The notes beneath the pieces were generated by a model that had not been told where the DNA came from, searched no databases, and worked only from the letters and a program-made list of their open reading frames with translations. From Bacteroidales bacterium UBA4243 (GTDB lineage: Bacteria; Bacteroidota; Bacteroidia; Bacteroidales; F082), in assembly GCA_002396205.1 (NCBI GenBank), contig DGXB01000059.1, positions 70,138-97,075 on the forward strand: 26,938 nucleotides of DNA. Direction: 5' to 3'. Both the position numbers and the translations under genes were made by a program. Shown here piece after piece: positions 7,633 through 14,806 of the stretch; within the stretch, counting starts at the first letter, position 1; the number at the start of each line of letters is the position of its first letter.

Positions 7633-8790
7633 TCAATCAATATTCTCAATGATCTTGTCCTCTTCCTTCAAATCGGGCACGAGGCGTTGGATGACCTTGT
7701 AGCGGTAGAAAAACCTAATGGCGACGACGCGCACAACCGTATAGGCCGGAATGGCCACCAACATGCCCACCGTGCCGCCGATGTGGCCGGCCATGAGCAA
7801 CACGATGAAAATCTCCAATGGGTGTGCCTTGATGCTCGTCGAGTAAATCAACGGCTGGTAGATGAAGTTGTCGACCAACTGCGCCGCTAACATGATGACC
7901 AAGACGATGAGGGCGAACATCCAGAGGTTGACATCCAAGCCAGCTCCAGTGCCAAGTTTCAGCACGATGGCGAAGATGACGCCGATGGCCTCGCCCATGA
8001 GCGGACCCACGTAGGGAATCACGTTGAGCAGACCCGCAATGAAGGCGATGCCGATGGCATAGCTGAAGTCGAGACGGGCGATGAGCCACAAACCGAGGAA
8101 GTCGACCACGGCCACGCCGAGCATCTCGATGACCAAACCCACGAAATAGCGCGACAGCAGCTCCTTGATGTCGTTGAGCGTCTTGCGCACATTGCTTTCG
8201 TGGCGGTCGGGCACGAGGGCGCAGATGATCCGCTCAAACAGGCCCTCCTCCTTGAGGAAGAAGAACGAGATGAACACCACCGAGAACAAGGCGACGAATA
8301 GACTGCTGACGATGGATGCCACCGAGCCTACGATGCCGCTCACCTTGCCGAAGTCGACCAACTCCTTGACCTTCGCCAAGAGCACGGCGGCAATGTCGAA
8401 GTCATCGCCCACGTTGGGAAACAGCCCGATGATCCACTCGTTGAGCATGTCGATGGGGTTCGACTCGAAATAAGTCGAGGTCTGTATGGCTGAGGCATCC
8501 TTCACGATGGACGACACCATAGGTATCATTTGCGTGACAATCAGCACCAAAAGCCCGATGATGACCACAATGGTCAGCACGGCCAAGAGCCAGTTGGGTG
8601 CCGGTTTCCCCTTGATCTTTATCCTTCGAAGCAACTTCATCACGGGACGGCCAATCAGTGAGACCACGAAAGCTGCAATGATGTAGATCAGCACGTTCTT
8701 GAAATAAAGGCACAAGGCCACAACGACGGCCAATCCACCCAATTTGATGATGTAACCTGCTAATTTATCGGTGTTTCGCTCGTTTTCCAT
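7633..8790 (-). CDS. AI-2E / PerM-family permease-like membrane protein
   Basis: 385 residues with about eight hydrophobic segments: two close N-terminal helices, one near 65-90, a long amphipathic stretch around 90-150, and a cluster after residue 150. The C-terminal region FAIGIAFIAGLLNVIPYVGPLMGEAIGVIFAI is the family signature seen in the AI-2E transporter/PerM group (YdiK, TqsA and others). Members export diverse small molecules or ions, and the substrate cannot be predicted. It is convergent with copA, with only two bases between stop codons and no hairpin between them. It is divergent from the lytic transglycosylase gene, with a predicted promoter at 8817-8824. Confidence 0.88.
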   Translation of the reverse strand: MENERNTDKLAGYIIKLGGLAVVVALCLYFKNVLIYIIAAFVVSLIGRPVMKLLRRIKIKGKPAPNWLLAVLTIVVIIGLLVLIVTQMIPMVSSIVKDASAIQTSTYFESNPIDMLNEWIIGLFPNVGDDFDIAAVLLAKVKELVDFGKVSGIVGSVASIVSSLFVALFSVVFISFFFLKEEGLFERIICALVPDRHESNVRKTLNDIKELLSRYFVGLVIEMLGVAVVDFLGLWLIARLDFSYAIGIAFIAGLLNVIPYVGPLMGEAIGVIFAIVLKLGTGAGLDVNLWMFALIVLVIMLAAQLVDNFIYQPLIYSTSIKAHPLEIFIVLLMAGHIGGTVGMLVAIPAYTVVRVVAIRFFYRYKVIQRLVPDLKEEDKIIENID

Positions 8791-8816
8791 AGCTGTATTT
8801 TTGTCGGTTGGAAGGA

Positions 8817-8824
8817 CAAAATTA
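8817..8824 (-). promoter_or_regulatory. -7 box (TAATTTTG) for the AI-2E-family gene
   Basis: On the minus strand the box reads TAATTTTG, 27 bases from box to start codon. No clear -33 TTG was located. Confidence 0.55.
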
Positions 8825-8856
8825 GTATTTTTTCACCCTTCTTACACAATTTTGGT

Positions 8857-8864
8857 TATTTTTG
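8857..8864 (+). promoter_or_regulatory. -7 box (TATTTTTG) for the MltD-like gene
   Basis: Matches TAnnTTTG, 47 bases before the start codon at 8911. It is divergent to the box at 8817-8824, so the two genes share a 120-base control region. Confidence 0.55.
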
Positions 8865-8910
8865 CGTTCTGTTTAAAAAGGAGTCTCACCCATTTTCAAA
8901 CTCAAGCCTA

Positions 8911-10461
8911 ATGAAGCACAAGCATATTATACTCATACTGTTTCTTTTGCCTTTCACGCATCTTTTTGCCCAAGTCTACGAACCACAAGCCCCCGACCTT
9001 CAAGAGCCGGAACCCGATAGTATTGAGATGGTGCTCGACGAGCAGGAAATCAACGACTTGAACTCGGGCAAGGCGGTCGTCGAGGAGTCGACGGTGATGG
9101 AGATGCTCGACTTGGTGAGCAGCATCAGCACATCCCAGGACGTCTATCTCGATATCGACAAGAAAGCATGGAACAAATATGACTTTCCCGAATACGTTGT
9201 GCCGAGCTATGACGATAGCGTCTACATGGAGCGCATCCAGGCCTTGGCCTATGAGACCACCATCCCGCTGACGTTCAACAACCACGTCAAGTCGTTCATC
9301 GACCTTTACGCCAACCGCCGGCGGCAGCAGTCGAGCCGCATGTTGGGCCTGTCGTATGTCTATTTCCCCATGTTTGAGGAATACTTGGCCAAATACAATT
9401 TGCCTCTGGAACTCAAATACTTGGCCATGGTGGAGAGTGCACTCAACCCCACGGCAGGCTCTAAGGCAGGCGCCAAAGGCTTGTGGCAGTTCATGCGCGG
9501 CACAGGCGCGGAATATGGCTTGCGCGTCACCTCGTTGGTCGACGACCGTTACGACCCTGAGAAGGAAACCGAGGCAGCGTGCCAATACCTGCAAAGCCTT
9601 TATGACCGTTACGAGGATTGGTTTCTCGTGCTGGCGGCCTACAACTCCGGTCCGGGCACGGTCAACAAGGCCATCCTCCGTGCGCGTGGCGTGAAGAACT
9701 ACTGGGCCATATGGCCTTACCTGCCTCGTGAGACGCGAGGCTATGTGCCGGCCTTCATCGCCGTCACCTATGTGATGAACTATGCCCCCGAACACAACCT
9801 TTATCCCACCGACCCAGGCTTGCTGCTCCATGGCACCGACACCGTCATGGTGCACGACCGTGTGGGCTACGACCAAATCAACGAGTGCATCGGCGTGCCG
9901 ATGGAAGACCTCGTTTTCTTCAACCCGCAATACACCAAGCGCATCATTCCGGGCACCAAGGAACGCCCCTATGCGTTGCGTATGCCCACGAAATACACGC
10001 TGCGTTTCGTCCAACTTGAGGACAGCATCTATTCCTATGTGAGCAAGGCCGAGAAAGCCCGCGAATATATCGAGGAGAAAGTGGAAGAGGTGAGCGACAG
10101 CTTCGTCCATGTGGTGAAGAAAGGCGAGAGCTTGGGCAGCATCGCGAAGAAATACCACGTCACCGTGGCCAAGATCAAGAGCTGGAACCGACTCAAGCGC
10201 GATACCATCCATGTCGGCCAACGGCTCACCATCTACCGATCGGGTGCCCCCATGGCCCAAGTGGGCAAGACAACGCCAAAGGGCAGCTCAGGCAACAAGT
10301 CGGCCACCACGCCGACGGTCAAGACGCACACTGTCAGGAAAGGCGAGACGCTGAGTTCCATCGCCCGCAAATACAGTTGCACCGTCAACGACCTCAAGAA
10401 GTGGAACGGCCTGAAGAGCAACAACGTAAAGGTGGGACAAAAATTGAAAATCAAGAAATAG
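8911..10461 (+). CDS. mltD: MltD-like membrane-bound lytic murein transglycosylase with two LysM domains
   Basis: 516 residues. A signal peptide is visible (MKHKHIILILFLLPFTHLFAQ), giving a periplasmic product. The transglycosylase SLT domain spans about residues 150-290: LPLELKYLAMVESALNP contains catalytic Glu175, followed by SKAGAKGLWQFMRGTGAEYGL and LAAYNSGPGTVNKAI. Two LysM peptidoglycan-binding domains follow at about 400-443 (HVVKKGESLGSIAKKYHV) and 473-516 (HTVRKGETLSSIARKYSC). The enzyme cleaves the glycan strand of peptidoglycan to form 1,6-anhydromuramic ends. The next gene, a DUF4837 lipoprotein, starts 45 bases downstream, suggesting an operon for envelope functions. Confidence 0.94.
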   Translation: MKHKHIILILFLLPFTHLFAQVYEPQAPDLQEPEPDSIEMVLDEQEINDLNSGKAVVEESTVMEMLDLVSSISTSQDVYLDIDKKAWNKYDFPEYVVPSYDDSVYMERIQALAYETTIPLTFNNHVKSFIDLYANRRRQQSSRMLGLSYVYFPMFEEYLAKYNLPLELKYLAMVESALNPTAGSKAGAKGLWQFMRGTGAEYGLRVTSLVDDRYDPEKETEAACQYLQSLYDRYEDWFLVLAAYNSGPGTVNKAILRARGVKNYWAIWPYLPRETRGYVPAFIAVTYVMNYAPEHNLYPTDPGLLLHGTDTVMVHDRVGYDQINECIGVPMEDLVFFNPQYTKRIIPGTKERPYALRMPTKYTLRFVQLEDSIYSYVSKAEKAREYIEEKVEEVSDSFVHVVKKGESLGSIAKKYHVTVAKIKSWNRLKRDTIHVGQRLTIYRSGAPMAQVGKTTPKGSSGNKSATTPTVKTHTVRKGETLSSIARKYSCTVNDLKKWNGLKSNNVKVGQKLKIKK

Positions 10462-10506
10462 CCAAACCGGCATTCAGCCCGAATGCAGATAAAATCCATT
10501 ATAACC

Positions 10507-11517
10507 ATGAAAAAGACCTTGAGAAACATGACACTGTTGCTTGCAATTGCTTGCATGACAGTGGCTTGCAGCGACGATGCACGCACGCCCAAGAAAGACC
10601 GCTCGGTGGGCGGCACCTCCGAGATTATGGTCGTCACCCAAAACGACGAACAGTGGAACGGACGCATCGGCGACTCGCTCCGCCATTTCTTCCTCGACTA
10701 CCAATACGGGCTGCCGCAGCCCGAGTCGCGCAACGAACTGGCCCACATCAACGTGGCAGGTTTCTCCGACATGTTCCGCAAGCACAAGAACATCATTGAG
10801 GTCGAAATCAATCCCAACCTCGCAGTGGCCGTGGCCGAGACCGCCGAAGACCTCTGGGCCGCGCCGCAGCGCTATGTCAAGATTAGCGCGCCCGACCTGA
10901 CCTCGTGGGTCGAGCTGTTCGACAGGCAAAAGGAGGTTTACCAACGCTGGTTCGACAAGGTGGAGCGCGAGCGCATCATGAACGTGTTCCGTCCCACCAA
11001 GGACGAGGCCATCGGCAAAGCCATTGCCGACAAGTTCGGCTTCACGTTGACCGTGCCGCAAGGCTTCTATATCGCCAAGAGCGAACCCGACTTCATGTGG
11101 CTTCGCAAGGAACTGGAACGGTCGAGTGCCGACATCGTCATCTACCAAACACCTTATAAGGATACCTTGCAGTTTGAGACACAGAGCCTTGTGGCCATGC
11201 GCGACATGATGCTTGGGCAATACATCCCCGGCCCGTCGGAAGGTTCCTACATGGGCACCGAGACCGAGTTTGTGCCGCCTATGGTGACCACCGCGAGCCA
11301 GTTCCCTGCCGGTTATGCCAAAGAGATGCGTGGCATGTGGCGTGTCGTCAACAACTACATGGGCGGGCCTTTCGTGTCGTACACTTTCGCCGACAGCCGC
11401 ACGGGGCAGCTCGTCACCGTCGAGGGGTTCTACTACGAGCCTAACCAGAAGAAACGCAACGCCCTGCTCCAGCTGGAATCAATCCTCTACAGCGTGCAGT
11501 TCGTGGAAACGCCATAG
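10507..11517 (+). CDS. DUF4837-family lipoprotein
   Basis: 336 residues from ATG 10507. An in-frame ATG at 10483 exists, but the 10507 start places the lipoprotein signal MKKTLRNMTLLLAIACMTVAC directly at the N-terminus, with the lipidated Cys at residue 21. The body (SGTSEIMVVTQNDEQWNGRIGDSLRHFF, GLPQPESRNELAHINVAGFSDMFRKHKNIIEVEI, YMGGPFVSYTFADSRTGQLVTVEGFYYEPNQKKRNALLQLESILYSVQF) matches my recollection of the Bacteroidota DUF4837 family. The function is not known. It directly follows the LysM transglycosylase on the same strand without a visible promoter, so a cell-wall role is suggested only by context. Its stop is seven bases from the stop of the convergent small lipoprotein gene. Confidence 0.8.
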   Translation: MKKTLRNMTLLLAIACMTVACSDDARTPKKDRSVGGTSEIMVVTQNDEQWNGRIGDSLRHFFLDYQYGLPQPESRNELAHINVAGFSDMFRKHKNIIEVEINPNLAVAVAETAEDLWAAPQRYVKISAPDLTSWVELFDRQKEVYQRWFDKVERERIMNVFRPTKDEAIGKAIADKFGFTLTVPQGFYIAKSEPDFMWLRKELERSSADIVIYQTPYKDTLQFETQSLVAMRDMMLGQYIPGPSEGSYMGTETEFVPPMVTTASQFPAGYAKEMRGMWRVVNNYMGGPFVSYTFADSRTGQLVTVEGFYYEPNQKKRNALLQLESILYSVQFVETP

Positions 11518-11524
11518 GAGTCAC

Positions 11525-11893
11525 TCACCGTTTCCTATAAGTCACTACGACCTCGCCGATGGGCGAGCCTGTGCGCGTAACGATTTGTCTGTCTTTCCAT
11601 TGCCCTATCGGCATGGCATCGACCAGTATCGTGCCGTCGTCGAGGAGATGCAGGCGGCCCGTCATGCTGCCGTCGGCGTTTGTCAGTGTCAGCACGGAGT
11701 CGGCGCTGATGGTGATGGTGTTCTGTTTCTCCATCTCGCCGATTTGCCTGACCAGTTCGGGTGTGTTGCGTCGCTCATCGAACTGCACGTTCACCTTGTC
11801 GACGGCCCAAGTGCCAACGATGCTGTCGCCGCCGCGATGACAGCCGCAGAGCGCGATGGCAAGACCCGTGAGGAAGAGGATGTCTGTTTTCAT
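11525..11893 (-). CDS. Small lipoprotein, possibly lipocalin-like
   Basis: 122 residues. MKTDILFLTGLAIALCGC gives a lipoprotein signal with the candidate lipidated Cys at residue 18. The mature part opens with SIVGTWAVDKVNVQFDE and continues with alternating strands (NTITISADSVLTLTNADGSMTGRLHLLDDGTILVDAM, GEVVVTYRKR). This resembles small Bacteroidota lipocalin-like (GTW-starting) domains, though that fold call is tentative. It is convergent with the DUF4837 gene and divergent from the HsdR-N-like gene. Its predicted -7 box is only five bases from the start codon, unlike other genes here. Function unknown. Confidence 0.72.
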   Translation of the reverse strand: MKTDILFLTGLAIALCGCHRGGDSIVGTWAVDKVNVQFDERRNTPELVRQIGEMEKQNTITISADSVLTLTNADGSMTGRLHLLDDGTILVDAMPIGQWKDRQIVTRTGSPIGEVVVTYRKR

Positions 11894-11897
11894 GCCG

Positions 11898-11905
11898 CAA
11901 ATTTA
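11898..11905 (-). promoter_or_regulatory. Possible -7 box (TAAATTTG) very close to the small lipoprotein start
   Basis: On the minus strand it reads TAAATTTG, with its last base only five bases from the start codon at 11893. If real, the transcript would be leaderless or nearly so. No clear -33 element was found. Confidence 0.35.
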
Positions 11906-11946
11906 CGATAATGCCGCAAGTTTCGCATGGGAATCCGAAAAAAAAC

Positions 11947-11954
11947 TATTTTTG
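11947..11954 (+). promoter_or_regulatory. -7 box (TATTTTTG) for the HsdR-N-like gene
   Basis: Perfect TAnnTTTG match, 20 bases before ATG 11974. It lies inside the possible upstream extension of the frame, which supports choosing 11974 as the start. Confidence 0.65.
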
Positions 11955-11973
11955 CGAAGCAAAACAAACCCCG

Positions 11974-12426
11974 ATGGAAGCCAACCGCCTGCAATGGTTC
12001 AAGACAGAGGAGCGCGAGGGCAAGACCGTGGTCTTCGACCCCTTGCGCCGCCGTTTCGTTGCTTTGACGCCCGAAGAGGAGGTGCGCCAAAAGACGCTCT
12101 ACCTCCTGGTGGAACGCCTCAAGGTGCCGTCGGGTTTGGTGGCGGTGGAGTATTCCGTCAAGGTGAACGGCATGGACAAGCGCGCCGATGCCGTCGTGTT
12201 TGGCGCTGAGGGTCGCCCGCTGATGGTGGTGGAGTGCAAGGCCGCGAGCGTCGCCCTCACCCCAGCCGTCCTCGACCAGGCCGTGCGCTACCATTCCGCC
12301 TTGCATCCCCGTTACCTGCTTCTCACCAACGGCGTCGCCGTTTATTGTTTCAAGACGGACGGAGCGGTGCTTCGCGCGATGGACAGTTTGCCCTCTTATG
12401 CCGAGATGCAATCGGCTTGCGATTAA
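11974..12426 (+). CDS. Stand-alone type I restriction HsdR N-terminal-like (PD-(D/E)xK) protein
   Basis: 150 residues from ATG 11974; the frame is open from 11911, but the promoter box lies in that stretch. MEANRLQWFKTEEREGKTVVFDPLRRRFVALTPEEEVRQKTLYLL is followed by VNGMDKRADAVVF (Asp72) and LMVVECKA (Glu87, Lys89). Together these form the Asp...Glu-x-Lys catalytic signature of the restriction-nuclease fold, as in the HSDR_N_2 family. No helicase or motor domain is attached, and no HsdM/HsdS genes are near, so it is not a restriction system as such. Small proteins of this type are, to my knowledge, common in Bacteroidota, with unclear function. A palindrome follows in the convergent gap to gtrA. 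Confidence 0.8.
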   Translation: MEANRLQWFKTEEREGKTVVFDPLRRRFVALTPEEEVRQKTLYLLVERLKVPSGLVAVEYSVKVNGMDKRADAVVFGAEGRPLMVVECKAASVALTPAVLDQAVRYHSALHPRYLLLTNGVAVYCFKTDGAVLRAMDSLPSYAEMQSACD

Positions 12427-12501
12427 AAAGACGACGTTTTTTCAACACTGTTGAACCTGCGGATAACTGTTCAAAATTAAACTGCACATTCTTTTGACAC
12501 G

Positions 12502-12562
12502 GGACGCGGGACTTCGGGACACGGGACAAGCCCGGTGTCTCGCAGTCTCGTGTCTCGCGTCC
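12502..12562. repeat. GC-rich imperfect palindrome in convergent intergenic region
   Basis: The outer arms GGACGCG (12502-12508) and CGCGTCC (12556-12562) are perfectly complementary. The inner parts also pair with indels (GGGACAC against GTGTCTC), and the motif GGGAC/GACAC recurs several times. The 178-base gap between the HsdR-N-like gene and gtrA contains no gene; a small TTGAAC/GTTCAA dyad lies just before the palindrome. It may serve as a bidirectional terminator or be a dispersed palindromic repeat. Confidence 0.65.
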
Positions 12563-12604
12563 AATATGTAAACTAAATATGCTCATCTACTTATCCAGCC
12601 AGGA

Positions 12605-13015
12605 TTAAGCGAACGTGAACAGCAGGTTACCAAAGAAATTCCAAAGCGTGGAAGCCCCCACTGCAAACACCTTGCTGACATAGAAGTTCCACTTCAGCTT
12701 GCCGTTGAGCAGCCACACCGTCAGCGTGTCGATGCCCAAGCCGACCAACGCGATGACGAAATATTTGACATATTCAGTCCCAATCTGCGGGTTGGTGCTT
12801 TGGAAGGTCCAGATGCGGTTGAGGATGTAGTTGGTGGAAGCGGCAAAGACGAAACCGAGGATGTTGCTCAGGTATTTGTTCCATTTGAGCCACTCCTTGC
12901 AGACGTAGGTCACGCCGAAGTTGACGAACACGCCCGAAAAGCCCACCACGCCGAATTTCAGGAATTTCAGCAGGAGCTCGCGCGTGAATGCTATCTTGAG
13001 TAACGGAGCTTTCAT
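12605..13015 (-). CDS. GtrA-family membrane protein
   Basis: 136 residues from the ATG at 13015. Extending the frame upstream would run into queA and past the promoter, so it is rejected. Four hydrophobic helices are visible: FLKFGVVGFSGVFVNFGVTYV, YLSNILGFVFAASTNYILNRIWTF, YVKYFVIALVGLGIDTLTVWLL and VFAVGASTLWNFFGNLLFTF. The order, the NY(I)LNR(I)WTF motif and the final FFGNLLFTF are hallmarks of GtrA-like proteins. These act in the inner membrane in glycan or cell-wall modification, for example in flipping polyprenyl-linked sugars. The neighbours give no pathway clue. Divergent from queA with overlapping promoters. Confidence 0.9.
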   Translation of the reverse strand: MKAPLLKIAFTRELLLKFLKFGVVGFSGVFVNFGVTYVCKEWLKWNKYLSNILGFVFAASTNYILNRIWTFQSTNPQIGTEYVKYFVIALVGLGIDTLTVWLLNGKLKWNFYVSKVFAVGASTLWNFFGNLLFTFA

Positions 13016-13034
13016 CGTTTTGCCATTGGGACTG

Positions 13035-13042
13035 CAAAGGTA
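13035..13042 (-). promoter_or_regulatory. -7 box (TACCTTTG) for the gtrA-like gene
   Basis: Minus-strand match to TAnnTTTG, 20 bases from the start codon. It is 13 bases away from the opposite queA box, so the two promoters overlap. Confidence 0.65.
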
Positions 13043-13055
13043 GGCAATAATTCCG

Positions 13056-13063
13056 TACTTTTG
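13056..13063 (+). promoter_or_regulatory. -7 box (TACTTTTG) for queA
   Basis: Plus-strand match to TAnnTTTG, 16 bases before ATG 13079. It overlaps a TTG at 13061 that could be mistaken for an earlier start. Confidence 0.65.
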
Positions 13064-13078
13064 CGCAAATTTTCGACA

Positions 13079-14290
13079 ATGAACGACGTAAAGCATATTT
13101 CCATCGAAGAATACGACTACCCATTGCCCGACGACCGCATCGCCAAATATCCCTTGGCCGAGCGCGACGCTTCGAAACTCTTGGTGTTGAAAGACAACGA
13201 GATAAGCGAGTCGCAGTTTAAGCATGTCGGCGACTATCTGCCCAAAGATGCGCTTTTGGTCTTCAACGAGACCAAGGTCATCCGCGCCCGGTTGCAATTC
13301 CACAAGGCTACGGGATCGCGCATTGAGGTGTTTTGCCTTGAGCCTGAGAACGACTACCAAGTTGCATTCTCAGCCACATCGCCAGTGCGGTGGAAGTGCT
13401 TGATAGGCAATGCAAAACGTTGGAAAGAAGGCCCGCTCACGATGGAGCTTGCGGTGGGAGGGAAGCCCGTGACGCTGAGTGCCAATCGCCTCAGCCAAAA
13501 CGACCAATACGCTGAAATCGAGTTCTCGTGGACGCCTGCCAACCTGCCGTTTGCTTCGGTGCTGGAGGCCGCAGGCGAGATTCCGCTGCCGCCTTACCTC
13601 CACCGCGACGCCGAACCCGACGACCGCGACCGCTATCAGACCGTCTTTGCCCGCTACGATGGTTCGGTGGCCGCACCCACTGCTGGACTTCATTTTACCA
13701 AGCCGCTCATCGCCACTTTGTGCGAAAAAGGGTTCGAGTTCGACGAGGTGACGCTTCATGTAGGGGCGGGAACGTTCAAGCCTGTCTCCACCGAGACCAT
13801 CGGCGAACATTCCATGCACTCCGAGACTATTGTTGTCCGCAAGTCGTTGATACAAAACATGATTTCGCATTTCGGGAAACCCATCATTCCTGTTGGGACC
13901 ACCAGCACGCGCACCTTGGAGAGCCTCTATTGGATGGGCGTGATGCTGAAGGAACAAGGCATGGAATTGCGTCCCTTGCATGTCGAGCAGTGGTATCCCT
14001 ATGAGGAACACGCACCTTTGTCGGCCCCCGAAGCCTTGCAACTGATTGTGGATTATCTTGAAATGCACAGTCTCACCCGCCTCGAAGCCAGCACTGCCCT
14101 CATGATTGCGCCGAGCTATAAGATGCGCATTATCACGGGGTTGATTACCAATTTCCACCAACCTAAGAGCACTTTGCTGCTGTTAGTGAGCGCACTCATT
14201 GGCGAGCGTTGGAAGGACTGCTACCGTTTTGCCCTCGACCACGGCTTCCGTTTTTTGAGCTACGGCGACAGTTGCCTCTTCCTCCCGTAA
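13079..14290 (+). CDS. queA: S-adenosylmethionine:tRNA ribosyltransferase-isomerase
   Basis: 403 residues from ATG 13079; the upstream TTG at 13061 lies within the promoter box. QueA transfers and isomerises the ribosyl part of S-adenosylmethionine onto 7-aminomethyl-deazaguanine in tRNA to make epoxyqueuosine. Family motifs are present in order: YDYPLPDDRIAKYPLAERDASKLLV, FNETKVIRARL, GEIPLPPYLHR, DRYQTVFARYDGSVAAPTAGLHFT, LHVGAGTFKPV, HSMHSE, PVGTTSTRTLESLY and TNFHQPKSTLLLLVSALIG. The length is above the usual E. coli value of about 350, as in other Bacteroidota versions I recall. It stands alone with its own promoter, divergent from the gtrA-like gene. No other queuosine genes are in view. 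Confidence 0.96.
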   Translation: MNDVKHISIEEYDYPLPDDRIAKYPLAERDASKLLVLKDNEISESQFKHVGDYLPKDALLVFNETKVIRARLQFHKATGSRIEVFCLEPENDYQVAFSATSPVRWKCLIGNAKRWKEGPLTMELAVGGKPVTLSANRLSQNDQYAEIEFSWTPANLPFASVLEAAGEIPLPPYLHRDAEPDDRDRYQTVFARYDGSVAAPTAGLHFTKPLIATLCEKGFEFDEVTLHVGAGTFKPVSTETIGEHSMHSETIVVRKSLIQNMISHFGKPIIPVGTTSTRTLESLYWMGVMLKEQGMELRPLHVEQWYPYEEHAPLSAPEALQLIVDYLEMHSLTRLEASTALMIAPSYKMRIITGLITNFHQPKSTLLLLVSALIGERWKDCYRFALDHGFRFLSYGDSCLFLP

Positions 14291-14347
14291 TTTTTGGAAC
14301 GGTTTTTGATAATGCAAGACCTGTAACACTAAATAAACTATATCAAC

Positions 14348-14752
14348 ATGAAGAAATCCATTTTATTCGGTGCCTTGGCATTTTTTGCCGTGAGCGCCAT
14401 GGGCATCCAAGATGCCAACGCACAAGAAGTGAAAGTGAAGAAGGCGGAGAACGCCACTACGGTCACTGTTGAGAAGCAAACCCCATCAAGCACGACGGTC
14501 GCACAAGAGCCTGTGAAACAAAAGAAAGACGACTGCTGCGCCGACAAGAAAGTCAGTGCCGAAAAGAAGAAGGGCGACTGCTGCGCCGAGAAAAACGTGA
14601 GTGCCGACAAAAAGAAAGGCGACTGCTGCTCGGAAAAGAACGTGAATTGCGACAAAAAGAAGGCTAAAGGAGAAGGCTTCAAGGTTGATGGCAAAAAGGC
14701 CAAAAAGATTGAAATGAAGGCTCGTAAAAAGGCCGATAAAACCGACAAGTAA
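14348..14752 (+). CDS. Secreted Lys-rich protein with three 15-residue Cys-Cys repeats
   Basis: 134 residues. The signal peptide MKKSILFGALAFFAVSAMGIQDANA would be cut before QEVKV, giving a periplasmic or exported product. After a Thr-rich stretch (about 37-54) come three consecutive 15-residue units at 62-76, 77-91 and 92-106, each of the form DCC(A/S)(D/E)K(K/N)V(S/N)(A/C)(E/D)KKK. They carry Cys pairs at 63-64, 78-79 and 93-94, plus Cys101. The C-terminus is very rich in Lys. I do not recognise the family. Paired cysteines in a basic, probably disordered chain could bind metal or form disulfides, but this is inference. It has its own terminator, shared with the convergent polyprenyl synthase gene, so it appears to be a genuine monocistronic gene. 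Confidence 0.75.
   Translation: MKKSILFGALAFFAVSAMGIQDANAQEVKVKKAENATTVTVEKQTPSSTTVAQEPVKQKKDDCCADKKVSAEKKKGDCCAEKNVSADKKKGDCCSEKNVNCDKKKAKGEGFKVDGKKAKKIEMKARKKADKTDK
14531..14665 (+). repeat. Three tandem 45-bp coding repeats
   Basis: Units 14531-14575, 14576-14620 and 14621-14665 encode the DCC repeats. They are clearly similar at the DNA level (each starts GACTGCTG) but diverged at scattered bases, so the duplication is not very recent. Confidence 0.8.
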
Positions 14753-14770
14753 CAAATGCCATTGTGACAA

Positions 14771-14806
14771 AAAATGAGGCTCCCTTCGGGAAGCCTCATT
14801 TTTTTA
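14771..14806. terminator. Bidirectional intrinsic terminator between the Cys-repeat gene and the polyprenyl synthase gene
   Basis: The stem AATGAGGCT (14773-14781) pairs with AGCCTCATT (14792-14800). Between them is one C/A mismatch and then CC-TTCG-GG, giving a UUCG-type loop. T-runs follow on both strands. It serves both convergent genes; the minus-strand stop codon (14804-14806) adjoins the stem. Confidence 0.92.

Noticed and set aside
13016..13360. N-terminal extension of the gtrA-like frame
   Set aside because: It overlaps the 5' part of queA and the -7 boxes of both genes. The GtrA helices begin directly after ATG 13015.
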